Assembly: GCA_944393005.1 (NCBI GenBank)
Contig: CALXYO010000001.1
Location: 372,001-436,000, forward strand
Length of the DNA: 64,000 nucleotides
Source of the DNA: an uncultured Spirochaetales bacterium
GTDB taxonomy: Bacteria > Spirochaetota > Spirochaetia > Sphaerochaetales > Sphaerochaetaceae
Direction of reading: 5' to 3'
The translations under genes and the position numbers were made by a program. Within the stretch, counting starts at the first letter, position 1, and each line of letters opens with the position of its first letter. The notes below the pieces were generated by a model. It saw only the letters and a list, made by a program, of their open reading frames with translations, was not told where the DNA came from and ran no database searches. Shown piece by piece: positions 18,489 through 27,569 of this stretch.

Positions 18489-19343
18489 TTAGTGAATATT
18501 ATTTCTGAGCTTTGTCTTCCAAACTGTAAAACAACTGCCCAGAGCGCTGAAACGGTTGTAAGCCTCGTTTAACTCACAGTTATTATCATAGACAAGGATC
18601 TGGCTGGAGCCGGAACCGGAAGTAGATGAATAAAGCGCATTTTCACGCTCTGCCATGTAGAAAGCGTTTTCCAGAACCGGCTGGATGATGTCAAAATCAT
18701 TGGAATAAAGCTTCTGCCATGCCGAAACATCGACCGTCCAGGGAGGAAGACACCTGACATCATCAGCGCATCTCTCATCAAGACGGCGGAATGCAGATGC
18801 GGTATCAACCTTGTCCGAGGTGCGCTGCACGACAAGAAGCGGATATGAGACAGGAGTGAGCGGAGAAAGTATTTCTCCTCTTCCCTGCCCGTGAGCGGCT
18901 GCGCTGCCGCACAGGAAGAAAGGAACATCCGAACCGAGTGCAAGCGAGATGTCTGCCAGCTCCTTCCTGCTGAAAGGAGAAAGACATAACTCATTGAGAA
19001 CCTCCAGTACCGATGCCGCATTCCCTGAGCCGCCTCCCAGCCCGGCCTGTGATGGAATGTTCTTTTCTATCCTGATGTTAAGCCTGAACTTTATGCCGGA
19101 AAGCGATGAGAACAGACGGGCGCTTTTCTCCATCAGATCCATCCTGCCTTTTTCCAGATATGATTCATTGCCGCTGATATCTATTGACAGCTCGGAGGAT
19201 TTATCAAATAAGAAGTGAATCACATCATGAAGATCAATCAGATGAAAATATGTATCAAGATCATGATAGCCGTCAGGTCTTTTCTCAAGAACCTTCAGAC
19301 CTATATTGACCTTCGCATATGAGTTTCTCGTCAGTTCGGTCAA
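18489..19343 (-). CDS. ispE: 4-(cytidine 5'-diphospho)-2-C-methyl-D-erythritol kinase
   Basis: 284-residue GHMP kinase of the MEP isoprenoid pathway. KVNIGLKVLEKRPDGYHDLDT at the start, ATP-binding GLGGGSGNAASVLEVL, and SGSGSSQILVY near the C-terminus (a variant of the GTGS motif). Usual length. Overlaps the SMUG1-type glycosylase by 4 nt. Confidence 0.92.
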   Translation of the reverse strand: MTELTRNSYAKVNIGLKVLEKRPDGYHDLDTYFHLIDLHDVIHFLFDKSSELSIDISGNESYLEKGRMDLMEKSARLFSSLSGIKFRLNIRIEKNIPSQAGLGGGSGNAASVLEVLNELCLSPFSRKELADISLALGSDVPFFLCGSAAAHGQGRGEILSPLTPVSYPLLVVQRTSDKVDTASAFRRLDERCADDVRCLPPWTVDVSAWQKLYSNDFDIIQPVLENAFYMAERENALYSSTSGSGSSQILVYDNNCELNEAYNRFSALGSCFTVWKTKLRNNIH

Positions 19344-20056
19344 AACACGCCCTCCTCTTTCAGGTACTCTGCCACAAGCGCACCGTCATCAGCCCAGACT
19401 TCACGTGCCTTCGGATTGATCGGAGAAGGATGCATGATCTTCACAATATGGGCAAAGTCAAGCCTCTTCACCATTTTCTCAACATAATTTCCGATTGCGA
19501 CGACTGTTTTCACATCCAGGGCATCAAGCAGGTATCCAAGGTAATCCAGACACAGATTCTCAAGCACATCCCGGTCTTCCTTCATGAACTTGTCAGGTGT
19601 CATGTTTGCTCCGCTGTCATTTCTGAGAAAGGCAAGCGGACAGAAGTTCTGGACAGATGCGAAGGAAAAGAAATCATTCCTGTCAGGGAAGGCCCTTCTC
19701 ACCATCGACCAGAAAGCCTTTCCGCTCGGCTCGTCTTTCCTGACGGCAAAACCGAGGATTCTCTTCTTTTCATGTTCCTGTGCAGGTTTTCCGATCACAC
19801 CATCAAGACCGAGGTAGTCTCTCACCATTGATACCGAACCGAACGGGACGCCGAGCTGCATCATGCCGTCAGGGCCGGGATTCATGCCGATGAACATGAC
19901 GCGGTTTTCACCGCTCATTGCCATTTCCTCATACTTCCTGAACACATCATAGGCATATGTCAGGGGATTATATACAAAACAGTCAGTCCTGAAGCTGATG
20001 TTTCCCGCATCACTTATGAATTTTCTTGTCCGGCTTTCGATAGATGAGGTATACAT
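19340..20056 (-). CDS. SMUG1-type uracil-DNA glycosylase
   Basis: 238-residue DNA repair glycosylase of the SMUG1 family, which excises uracil and oxidised pyrimidines. Motif A MFIGMNPGPDGMMQLGVPFG and the C-terminal HPSPINPKAREVW are diagnostic. The ATG at 20056 has no Shine-Dalgarno but is preceded by TGCTATAGT ending 7 nt upstream, so the message may be leaderless. The longer frame from 20095 lacks family similarity. Head of an operon running into ispE. Confidence 0.88.
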   Translation of the reverse strand: MYTSSIESRTRKFISDAGNISFRTDCFVYNPLTYAYDVFRKYEEMAMSGENRVMFIGMNPGPDGMMQLGVPFGSVSMVRDYLGLDGVIGKPAQEHEKKRILGFAVRKDEPSGKAFWSMVRRAFPDRNDFFSFASVQNFCPLAFLRNDSGANMTPDKFMKEDRDVLENLCLDYLGYLLDALDVKTVVAIGNYVEKMVKRLDFAHIVKIMHPSPINPKAREVWADDGALVAEYLKEEGVF

Positions 20057-20063
20057 GTTAAAG

Positions 20064-20069
20064 ACTATA
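20064..20069 (-). promoter_or_regulatory. Extended -10 abutting the SMUG1 start (leaderless candidate)
   Basis: Minus-strand TGC-TATAGT, 7 nt before the ATG at 20056. The divergent HAD gene has TACACT (20091-20096) 6 nt before its ATG, so the whole divergent promoter region is only 46 nt long. Confidence 0.5.
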
Positions 20070-20102
20070 GCATAAGTTCTGTATTGATTGTACACTTTGC
20101 CT

Positions 20103-20873
20103 ATGACTGAAGGTTATCGTCCAAACATAAAGGGTGTCATATTCGACAAAGACGGAACACTGTACAACTATTCCCAGGTCTGGGGACCTGTAGTCAAGGA
20201 TTATGTTGACACAATACTGAAAACCTTCAGTGTCAGGAACGAAAAGAAGGCAAGACAGGAAATATTCGAGATCATAGGCGTGGACAACAGAGGGAACCAC
20301 TACCCTGACGGCCTTCTGTTCAACCATGACAAGATCGCCAGGATTTTCTTCCGCATACTCAATTTCTGCATAAGAAACACAATAAATCCGTTCAAGCTGT
20401 GGACCATACTCAAACCGATGCTCAACGGGCAGAGTGCAAAACTCATCTTCAAGCTGAGAAGCATGGATTTCACATACCTCACCGACCTTTTCAGGGAACT
20501 TTCAGAAAAAGGTATCATCATAGGCCTTGTGACAAATGACATCACGAGCAACACCAAGGCATTTCTCGACATTTCAAAAACAGACCAGTATGTGCGATTC
20601 CTCAGGACAAAGGAATCAAACTGCAAAAGAAAGCCTCATACCGAATCCATAAAGCAGTTTGAGGCTTTATACGGTCTGAAAAGCGATGAGATCTGCATTG
20701 TCGGGGATTCCATAGTCGACATGGAGTATGCGAAAGCCTCACATGCCGGCTACATAGTTGCCGTAATGACTGGTTACGGCAAGCGGGACACCCTTGAAAG
20801 ATACGCAGACGTCATCTATGACGATATCAAGGATCTAGTCTCGGATCCCGTCCTCTTCCCAGAACGGCATTGA
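20103..20873 (+). CDS. HAD-superfamily phosphatase (phosphoglycolate phosphatase-like)
   Basis: 256-residue haloacid dehalogenase hydrolase. Motif I FDKDGTL gives Asp15 and Asp17, a helical cap domain follows, motif II is VTND, the motif III lysine is near SNCKRKPH, and motif IV is VGDSIVDMEYAKASHAG. Start at the ATG 20103 rather than a TTG at 20088. Its 3' end overlaps the convergent cysK gene by 39 nt. The substrate cannot be fixed from sequence; phosphoglycolate or a nucleotide/sugar phosphate is likely. Confidence 0.82.
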   Translation: MTEGYRPNIKGVIFDKDGTLYNYSQVWGPVVKDYVDTILKTFSVRNEKKARQEIFEIIGVDNRGNHYPDGLLFNHDKIARIFFRILNFCIRNTINPFKLWTILKPMLNGQSAKLIFKLRSMDFTYLTDLFRELSEKGIIIGLVTNDITSNTKAFLDISKTDQYVRFLRTKESNCKRKPHTESIKQFEALYGLKSDEICIVGDSIVDMEYAKASHAGYIVAVMTGYGKRDTLERYADVIYDDIKDLVSDPVLFPERH

Positions 20874-21755
20874 AAGATATCTTTCTCCGGAATCGGGAAG
20901 GAAAACGAGTATCTTCTCCCCCTCCTCTGCATTTTTGAGCGCTCCGGCCAGTGCTGCACCGGATGAGATTCCGGCAAAGATTCCTTCCTTCTGCGCAAGC
21001 TGCCTTGTCATTTCAAAAGCTTCCTCATCGCTGACGCATACGATTTCATCTGTAAGTGTCGGATCATATATGGACGGGATGAAACCGGCACCTATGCCCT
21101 GAATGGCATGGCGGCCGCTTTTTCCGCCTGAGAGAACGGGAGATGAAGCCGGCTCGACCGCAACGAACTTCGTCTTGTACCCTTTCTCCCTGAAGTACCT
21201 TGCAGTACCTGTAATGCTACCTCCGCTGCCAACGGGAAAGACGATTTTATCAAGGGATGAACCGAAATCAGCTTCGATTTCCACCGCAGTTGTCCTGTAA
21301 TGTGCAAGCGCATTGTCACTGTTGTCAAACTGCATGGGCATGAACGCTCTATCTATTGCTGAGGCAAGTTCCTCTGCTCTGGCTATTGCCCCCTTCATTC
21401 CAAGCTTTCCGTCACTGAGCACTATACGGCTGCCAAGTGCCTTGATCATGCGAACTCTCTCAGCGCTCATGGTGTCGGGCATGACGATTATGCATTCATA
21501 CCCCTTTATAGCAGCAATATAGGAAAGAGCTATGCCTGTGTTGCCGCTTGTCGGCTCTATGATCACAGATCCTTTTCCAAGCACACCCCTCTCTTCTGCC
21601 ATCTCAATCATGTACAGAGCTGCCCTGTCCTTGCTCGAGCCAAGAGGATTGAAGCGTTCGCATTTTGCGTATATAACGGCATTGTTCGTATCTATCCTGT
21701 TTATTCTGACATGCGGAGTGTGTCCGATCAGTGAAAGAAGTGATTCATGAATCAT
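20835..21755 (-). CDS. cysK: Cysteine synthase (O-acetylserine sulfhydrylase)
   Basis: 306-residue PLP enzyme. The Schiff-base Lys is in NPLGSSKDRAAL, the substrate loop is PTSGNTGIALSYIAA, and the phosphate-binding loop is GSGGSITGT. Start at 21755 with GAGG 9 nt upstream; the open frame to 21806 adds 17 residues without RBS. Variant NPLGSSKDR instead of the common NPxxSVKDR, which is seen in several anaerobe CysK/CysM enzymes. Convergent with, and overlapping, the HAD gene. Confidence 0.9.
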   Translation of the reverse strand: MIHESLLSLIGHTPHVRINRIDTNNAVIYAKCERFNPLGSSKDRAALYMIEMAEERGVLGKGSVIIEPTSGNTGIALSYIAAIKGYECIIVMPDTMSAERVRMIKALGSRIVLSDGKLGMKGAIARAEELASAIDRAFMPMQFDNSDNALAHYRTTAVEIEADFGSSLDKIVFPVGSGGSITGTARYFREKGYKTKFVAVEPASSPVLSGGKSGRHAIQGIGAGFIPSIYDPTLTDEIVCVSDEEAFEMTRQLAQKEGIFAGISSGAALAGALKNAEEGEKILVFLPDSGERYLSMPFWEEDGIRD

Positions 21756-21873
21756 AGAATTAAACCTCGCTGATCTGAAATATATCACAAACAGCCGGAA
21801 TTTCAAAAAATATGATGACTAGTGAATTTTAGCTATTTATTAATTCCTTATTGAATAATAAATAGACTTTTTA

Positions 21874-21902
21874 TTGACAAAACATATCTATTTTGTCATA
21901 TT
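21874..21902 (+). promoter_or_regulatory. Promoter with overlapping operator-like palindrome (acyl-CoA synthetase)
   Basis: TTGACA (21874-21879), 17-nt spacer, CATATT (21897-21902). An 8-bp inverted repeat TGACAAAA / TTTTGTCA (21875-21882 and 21891-21898) is superimposed on the -35 to -10 region, which would place a dimeric repressor directly on the promoter. Confidence 0.5.
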
Positions 21903-21951
21903 AAGCCCATGGCAAAAAAATGCCAACTATTATTTCGAGGGTTTATAGTTT

Positions 21952-23664
21952 ATGATTGACATTCAGAGTGAACTCAATGCTTACAGAGGCAGGTATTTCG
22001 AGGGGGAATGGCCGACAATCTACCAGATGTTCGCCATCTCTCTTTCCCGTTTTCCTTCAAGGCCGTGTTTCACGGTATTCGAGCCGAACAGGAAGACATA
22101 TACATATTCAGATGTGGACAAGCACATCAAGGCAATCGCTGCAAAACTAATAGAGGCCGGCGTGCAGCCTGGTGAAAAAGTAGTGATCAACGGCAAGAAC
22201 TCCGTCCAGTGGGGCATGTCCTACCTTGCCGTGAACTATATAGGTGCGGTAGTGGTTCCTATCGACAATCAGCTCAAGACAGAAAGAGTCTGCGCTCTTG
22301 CCCAGTTTGCAGATGCGGTCTACATAATCGCTGACTTTGATGTCATAACAAAGATTCCGGCAGACAACGATTGGTTCAGAAGCATAAAAGGAATGATGAC
22401 TCTCAAAGGGCACATTGAGGGTACTGAAAACGTGCTTGAAGCCGAGAGCAGCAAAGTCTACCCCTGCGCATCAACTGACTGTGAAGCCCTTGCAGCCATT
22501 CTCTTCACTTCCGGCACCACGGGAAACGAGAAAGGTGCCATGATGAGCAACAAGAATATCGTATCCGATGTGTGGGCTGCTGCTGCGAACATGGATGTCA
22601 ATGAGAATGATGTTCTGTACGCACTCCTTCCGCTTCATCATTCCTATTCCTGCACAACTGTCCTGCTTGAAACTGTGAAGTTCGGCGCCGAATGCGTATT
22701 CGGTCACGGCATCATCGTCTCACGCATGGTAAATGACATGAAACAGGGTCATGTGACCATATTCATGGGTATTCCTCTTCTTTACAACAAGCTTCTGTCG
22801 GGCATCATGAAGCAGGTGAAGGCAAAGGGCAAGCTGACATACGCAGTGGTCAGGACAGCCATGGCAATAAACGGATGGTTCAAAAAGAACTTCGGTGTTG
22901 TTCCACTGAAAGGGTTCTTCAACAAGAAAATTCTCTCTGCAATCGGAATGGACAACAACAAGTTCCTCATCTGCGGTGCAGGTCCTCTTTCTCCGGAGGT
23001 GTTCAAGCAGTACCAGCAGATGGGTCTTGACTTCCTTCAGGGTTACGGCCTGACAGAGACCGCACCGGTACTCACGCTCAATCCGGTAAGGAAGTTCAAG
23101 GTGGAGTCAATCGGCGTCGCCCTTCCCATGATGGATATCATCATTGCAGATCCGAATGAGGAAGGAATCGGAGAGATCAGAGTCAAAGGTCCGAACGTGA
23201 CTGCCGGCTACTACAAGGATGAGGAGAATACCAGGGCACTCTTTGATGAAAACGGATACCTCAAGACAGGTGATCTTGCAATCAAAGATAAAGACGGGTA
23301 CTTCATCCTCAAGGGAAGGGCAAAGAACATCATCGTGACTGAAGGCGGAAAGAATGTATATCCTGAAGAGATTGAAGATGCCTTCCAGACTTTCGAGAAT
23401 GTCGAGCAGATTCTTGTCCGCGGTTACCAGCAGAAAAAGGATGTCCCCTGCGAGGCAATTGAAGCTGTCATCTATCCTAATGCCGATTATTACAAGGACA
23501 GAAACATGAACAGCGATGATATCAGAAAAGATATTGAAGCCACTGTCACACAGGTCAACCGTTCCCTTGTAGGATACAAGAAGATCGAGAAGATCACGAT
23601 CCTTGACAAGCCTATGGATATGACGACAACGAAGAAAATAAAGCGAAACACAGTCGCAAAATAA
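21952..23664 (+). CDS. Long-chain fatty acid--CoA ligase (AMP-binding)
   Basis: 570-residue adenylate-forming enzyme that activates fatty acids to acyl-CoA. AMP-binding motif ILFTSGTTGNEKGAMMS, YGLTETAPV, YLKTGDLAI, and GRAKNIIVTEGGKNVYPEEIE in the C-terminal domain. Adenylation Lys is expected near TTTKKIKRN at the C-terminus. RBS GAGGG lies about 15 nt upstream of the ATG. Single-gene unit with its own promoter and terminator. Related enzymes also use other carboxylic acids. Confidence 0.88.
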   Translation: MIDIQSELNAYRGRYFEGEWPTIYQMFAISLSRFPSRPCFTVFEPNRKTYTYSDVDKHIKAIAAKLIEAGVQPGEKVVINGKNSVQWGMSYLAVNYIGAVVVPIDNQLKTERVCALAQFADAVYIIADFDVITKIPADNDWFRSIKGMMTLKGHIEGTENVLEAESSKVYPCASTDCEALAAILFTSGTTGNEKGAMMSNKNIVSDVWAAAANMDVNENDVLYALLPLHHSYSCTTVLLETVKFGAECVFGHGIIVSRMVNDMKQGHVTIFMGIPLLYNKLLSGIMKQVKAKGKLTYAVVRTAMAINGWFKKNFGVVPLKGFFNKKILSAIGMDNNKFLICGAGPLSPEVFKQYQQMGLDFLQGYGLTETAPVLTLNPVRKFKVESIGVALPMMDIIIADPNEEGIGEIRVKGPNVTAGYYKDEENTRALFDENGYLKTGDLAIKDKDGYFILKGRAKNIIVTEGGKNVYPEEIEDAFQTFENVEQILVRGYQQKKDVPCEAIEAVIYPNADYYKDRNMNSDDIRKDIEATVTQVNRSLVGYKKIEKITILDKPMDMTTTKKIKRNTVAK

Positions 23665-23688
23665 TATTTTTCTCAAAACTTTTTCTTT

Positions 23689-23718
23689 CGGGGGAGCAGC
23701 CGCTCCCCCGGTCTTTTT
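23689..23718 (+). terminator. Rho-independent terminator of the acyl-CoA synthetase gene
   Basis: CGGGGGAGC / GCTCCCCCG, 9-bp GC-rich stem with a 4-nt loop, followed by GTCTTTTT. Confidence 0.85.
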
Positions 23719-23782
23719 CAGTCAGGAAAGGAATAATCTTCCTCCATCTCTTTTTCATCTCCAATTGTGTTCTCATCTGTGC

Positions 23783-23788
23783 TATCAT
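23783..23788 (+). promoter_or_regulatory. Extended -10 abutting the MTA/SAH deaminase start (leaderless candidate)
   Basis: TGC-TATCAT with only 7 nt to the ATG at 23796 and no Shine-Dalgarno between them. Confidence 0.45.
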
Positions 23789-23795
23789 TCCAGCT

Positions 23796-25061
23796 ATGAA
23801 CACAGTACTTAAGAATCTTACGGTCATACCAATGACACAAGAGAAGAAATTCTTCAGATCCGACATTATGATTGAAGATGGAATAATCAGGAAAATCGCG
23901 CCCGGCCTTCATGGCGATATTGAAAAGGACTGCAGCGGACTGACTGCAATTCCCGGGCTCATAAACGCACATACGCACCTGTCAATGACATATATGAGAA
24001 ACTACAAGGACACCTGCTCCAATCTTCAGGAATGGCTCGGCCAGATTTTCCCTATTGAGGACAGAATGGATGATGAAGACATATATTACGGTTCTCTCCT
24101 GGGACTGTGCGAACTGATACGCTCAGGATGCACTGCCTTTGCAGATATGTACTTTCACCAGTGGATGACGGCAAGAGCCTGCAAGGAAGCCGGTGTCAGA
24201 GGCTTCCTTTCCCTCACTCTTTTCGGCGATGAGGAAGAGACCAGACGCAGACTTTCAAATATAAGGCTGGACAGTGAAATCGATGATAATCTTTTAAGGC
24301 GTGATGTCGCTGTGCACGCAATATACACCTGCAGTGCAGGAACATACAGATATGCAGCCGCCTGGGCAAAGGAACACAATGCCGTCGTCAACACCCATCT
24401 GAGCGAGACGCGGAAGGAAATGGAGGACTGTCTTAATGAAAATGAGTGCCTGCCCGCATTCTATCTGGACAGGCTCGGCTTCTTCGATGTTCCCTGCTAT
24501 GTGGCACACGGCGTATGGCTGCAGGATGAGGAAGTGAAGCTGCTTGCAGGAAAAGATGTGTCGATAATCCACAATCCATCCTCCAACTGCAAGCTTGCTT
24601 CCGGCATAGCTCCGGTAAGGCATTTCCGCTCGCTTGGCGCGAATGTGGGACTTGGCACGGACGGGGCAAGTTCCAACAACAATCTTTCAATGATCAAGGA
24701 GATGAGACTTGCTGCGATGATCAGTACGGCAAGCACTCTTGATGTCGCCGCACTTCCGCCATACGAGGTGCTGAAGATGGCGACTGTGAACAACGCGAAA
24801 GCCCTCAAAGCCGACAAGTACATAGGAACACTTGAAGAAGGAAAGAAGGCGGACATCACGCTTGTCAATGTGCAGAGCTGCAACATGTGTCCCGTCAATG
24901 ATATTTTCTCGGCTCTTGTATTCTCGCTCGATTCAGCCAATATCGACTCGGTATACGTGAACGGGAAATGCCTGCTTGAAAACGGCAAACTCACAACACT
25001 TGATGAAGAGTACATAATCTCCCAGGTTTACAGAAGATGGGAAAAACTCAGGAAGGAGTAA
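23796..25061 (+). CDS. mtaD: 5-methylthioadenosine/S-adenosylhomocysteine deaminase
   Basis: 421-residue amidohydrolase that deaminates MTA or SAH to the inosine derivative. Metal ligands: HTH in INAHTHLSMTYMRN, His in VNTHLSETRKEM, His in YVAHGVWLQ, Asp in LGTDGASSNNN. The 3' end overlaps the following mtnA reading region, so the two are probably one transcript; together they suggest methionine salvage by way of methylthioinosine. Assignment within the MTA/SAH/TRZ-ATZ family is good, exact preference is inferred. Confidence 0.85.
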   Translation: MNTVLKNLTVIPMTQEKKFFRSDIMIEDGIIRKIAPGLHGDIEKDCSGLTAIPGLINAHTHLSMTYMRNYKDTCSNLQEWLGQIFPIEDRMDDEDIYYGSLLGLCELIRSGCTAFADMYFHQWMTARACKEAGVRGFLSLTLFGDEEETRRRLSNIRLDSEIDDNLLRRDVAVHAIYTCSAGTYRYAAAWAKEHNAVVNTHLSETRKEMEDCLNENECLPAFYLDRLGFFDVPCYVAHGVWLQDEEVKLLAGKDVSIIHNPSSNCKLASGIAPVRHFRSLGANVGLGTDGASSNNNLSMIKEMRLAAMISTASTLDVAALPPYEVLKMATVNNAKALKADKYIGTLEEGKKADITLVNVQSCNMCPVNDIFSALVFSLDSANIDSVYVNGKCLLENGKLTTLDEEYIISQVYRRWEKLRKE

Positions 25062-25066
25062 GACCT

Positions 25067-26107
25067 ATGATGATTGAGGAAAATTTCAAGGCACTTGAAA
25101 TGAGAGGCGATGAGCTCGTTCTGCTTGACCAGAGGCTTCTGCCATGTGAGGAAAAGGACTTCATCTGCAGGAGTGTCGAAGATGTGTTCTTCGCCATAAA
25201 GGACATGGTTGTGCGCGGCGCACCGGCAATAGGCGGTGCTGCAGGATACGGTGTATATTTCGCAGCCAGGGAAGCATGCGGTGACAGGGATAAATTCAAC
25301 AGACTGTGTGACTATCTGATTAACGCACGCCCCACTGCCGTAAATCTTGCATGGGCAGTCAACAGAGTCAGGAAAACCGCAGAGGAATCGGGATTTAGTC
25401 TTGATGCCATAAGAAAAGATGCAGATGATATCGTAAGTGAAGATATTGCCATGAACAGGAAGATCGGAGAGATAGGAAGCTCCGTCATTCCTCCTCATGC
25501 TACAATACTCACACACTGCAACACAGGTGCACTTGCGACCTGCGGCTGGGGTACGGCTCTTGGTGTCATAAAAACCGCATTCTATGAGGGTAAGGACGTA
25601 TTCGTATATGCGGATGAGACAAGACCCCGTTTCCAGGGTGCCCGTCTGACGGCATGGGAGCTTGTCAGGGCTGAGATTCCTGCGGCTCTGATTCCTGACA
25701 GTGCTGCGGCGACTCTGATAAGAGACGGAAAGATAGATCTTGTGATCCTCGGTGCTGACAGAATAACGGCAAACGGTGATGTCGCAAACAAACTCGGCAC
25801 TTTCGCTCTTTCAGTCATCTGCAAGCACTACGGTGTGCCATTCTATTCCGCGGCTCCCACCACAACCATCGACTTCAGCACACCAAGCGGAGATCTCATC
25901 CCTATTGAGGAAAGAGACAGGAGTGAAGTCACGATGGTGAACGGAACAAAAGTCGCACCGGATGAGATCGGAGTATACAACCCGAGCTTTGACGTCACCC
26001 CGCATCAGAACATAACAGGCATAATAACGGAGTGCGGAATAATAAGGGAACCTTATGACATGAATCTTGAGATTCTGCGCCGCACACTGGGCCGTCAGAA
26101 CGCCTGA
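25067..26107 (+). CDS. mtnA: S-methyl-5-thioribose-1-phosphate isomerase
   Basis: 346-residue aldose-ketose isomerase of the methionine salvage pathway. Motifs: RGAPAIGGAAGYG, HCNTGALATCGWGTALG (catalytic Cys), ADETRPRFQGARLTAWEL and GADRITANGDVANKLGT (catalytic Asp). Start at 25067 with AAGGAGTAAG upstream, rather than the earlier ATG at 25037 inside mtaD. No mtnB, mtnC or mtnD follow, so the product probably enters one of the anaerobic MTA shunts, but no aldolase for that is adjacent. Convergent with and overlapping the ccdA-like gene by 13 nt. Confidence 0.92.
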   Translation: MMIEENFKALEMRGDELVLLDQRLLPCEEKDFICRSVEDVFFAIKDMVVRGAPAIGGAAGYGVYFAAREACGDRDKFNRLCDYLINARPTAVNLAWAVNRVRKTAEESGFSLDAIRKDADDIVSEDIAMNRKIGEIGSSVIPPHATILTHCNTGALATCGWGTALGVIKTAFYEGKDVFVYADETRPRFQGARLTAWELVRAEIPAALIPDSAAATLIRDGKIDLVILGADRITANGDVANKLGTFALSVICKHYGVPFYSAAPTTTIDFSTPSGDLIPIEERDRSEVTMVNGTKVAPDEIGVYNPSFDVTPHQNITGIITECGIIREPYDMNLEILRRTLGRQNA

Positions 26108-26787
26108 TAGAAAAGATAGAAAGCAAGGACAAGGATTGCTGAGCCGAGTATTATTTCAATGATCCGGCTCAGTTTTCTGTAAGAGCTGCTTTCACTGAGT
26201 TTTGAGACAAAGCCCACGAAAGTTCCGGCCGCTATTGAAAGAATGCTGTATCCGGCTGAGTAGCATAAAAGCAGCATGGTCGCAAAAACCAGACTCCCGG
26301 ACATACTTGCAACTGAAAGTATTGCAACCAGTACTGGAGTTGAACACGGAGATGAGAACACCCCTGACAGAATTCCGGAAAGAAGCGAACCCATATACCC
26401 CCTTCTGGTATTTCTGGTCTGAAGATAACTTGCAGGGATGAATGTGAAAATTCCCAGCATCTGCAACCCCATCAGAAGCATAAGAAGTGCGAGTATCAGA
26501 TACCACAGACGGCCTGCGTTTCCTATCAGCTCGCCAAGAGCCAGTGCAAGCACTGAAAGAAATGTGAATGTCAGCGTGAGTCCCAGTGCGAATACAAGTG
26601 AAAGCCTGAACGAGCTTTTCGTATCCCTTTTGCCGGCTGACACATAGCTTATGACAAGAGGAAGGGATGAAAGTGAACAGGGAAGAAATGATGAAAGCAC
26701 TCCTCCTGCAAAGACAATCAGATACACGAATGGACTTTCAGGATTTATAAGGCGGCTGAAATCGCCGAGAAAGCTCTCAAACATCAC
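26095..26787 (-). CDS. CcdA/DsbD-type membrane thiol-disulfide transporter
   Basis: 230-residue multi-pass membrane protein (about six spans) of the cytochrome-c-biogenesis/DsbD transmembrane family, moving reducing equivalents from cytosolic thioredoxin to the periplasm. The first span has LSSFLPCSLSSLPLVISYVSAG with the N-terminal redox Cys, and SGVFSSPCSTPVLVAILSVA carries the partner Cys. It overlaps the thioredoxin-like gene by 4 nt; the two form a two-component periplasmic reductase. Confidence 0.85.
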   Translation of the reverse strand: MMFESFLGDFSRLINPESPFVYLIVFAGGVLSSFLPCSLSSLPLVISYVSAGKRDTKSSFRLSLVFALGLTLTFTFLSVLALALGELIGNAGRLWYLILALLMLLMGLQMLGIFTFIPASYLQTRNTRRGYMGSLLSGILSGVFSSPCSTPVLVAILSVASMSGSLVFATMLLLCYSAGYSILSIAAGTFVGFVSKLSESSSYRKLSRIIEIILGSAILVLAFYLFYQAF

Positions 26788-27443
26788 ATTGCCCCCGCTT
26801 CATCAGTTATTCTCTTCATCTGGGACTGTGTCAGTATTCCCTGATGCACAACATATGCGATCTCACCTGTATCCCTGTATGTGTATGCTGCGAAGTTGCC
26901 GACCGAAGCCCGGATTCTGTCTGATGGAATATAATTCTCCCCATCTGCAGTGAAAAACAGCTGGGTCGGCACCACAGATACAGGATACATCATTGCCGCT
27001 TCAGGATACTCATTGACATTAAGCGCGATGACTTTCACGCGTCCGTAGTTCTCGGCATAGAAAGCTCTCAGATCATCCATCATGGACATGCATGGAATGC
27101 ATGTGGTGGAGAAGAACTGGATCATCACGGGAAGGCCAGAACTCCGCAGGGCTTCCTCGTCAATTTCCGTAACGAACAGAGGTTCAGCCTGAGCGGCAGT
27201 ATCCTGAACACCCTCAGATGCACTTTCATCAGCTGCCGCAATATCTGAAACGGAAGCATCGGCAGAAACAGGTACAGCCTCGGCAACAGTTTCAATGCTG
27301 CCGGCAGAACCTTCACTTATATCCATATTCACGACAGGTTCACTCAATGCCTCACTGACATTGTTCTGTTTCACGATATATATGACTGCAAGTACGGCAA
27401 TGATTACTATGACCGCAGCAATCTGCACAATTCTTTTCTTCAT
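26784..27443 (-). CDS. Membrane-anchored thioredoxin-like protein
   Basis: 219 residues: an N-terminal signal anchor (MKKRIVQIAAVIVIIAVLAV), an Ala/Ser/Glu-rich linker of about 70 residues, and a thioredoxin fold with the redox motif CIPC in FFSTTCIPCMSMMDDL and the cis-Pro region SVVPTQLFF. Start at 27443; the earlier in-frame start at 27494 would add 17 residues ahead of the signal. No Shine-Dalgarno; TGC-TAAGCT lies 7 nt before the ATG. Likely electron acceptor of the CcdA-like protein. Confidence 0.83.
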   Translation of the reverse strand: MKKRIVQIAAVIVIIAVLAVIYIVKQNNVSEALSEPVVNMDISEGSAGSIETVAEAVPVSADASVSDIAAADESASEGVQDTAAQAEPLFVTEIDEEALRSSGLPVMIQFFSTTCIPCMSMMDDLRAFYAENYGRVKVIALNVNEYPEAAMMYPVSVVPTQLFFTADGENYIPSDRIRASVGNFAAYTYRDTGEIAYVVHQGILTQSQMKRITDEAGAM

Positions 27444-27450
27444 GACAGTA

Positions 27451-27456
27451 AGCTTA
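27451..27456 (-). promoter_or_regulatory. -10-like element abutting the thioredoxin gene start
   Basis: Minus-strand TGC-TAAGCT with 7 nt to the ATG at 27443. Same arrangement as at the SMUG1, mtaD and yqeC starts, but a weaker hexamer. Confidence 0.35.
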
Positions 27457-27510
27457 GCATAAAGTCGCACTGCGGTTTTGTGAGAAAAAGACATTTCACG
27501 TTCTCACTGC

Positions 27511-27543
27511 AAAAAATGCGCCCCGTAAAACCGGAGCGCATTT
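27511..27543 (-). terminator. Terminator of the gltX-glyS-tyrS operon
   Basis: On the minus strand AAATGCGCTCCG, loop TTTTAC, CGGGGCGCATTT followed by three more T: a 12-bp stem with one G-T pair, starting about 27 nt after the tyrS stop. Confidence 0.8.
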
Positions 27544-27569
27544 CATGATAGTCATCTTCTGAAAAAACT

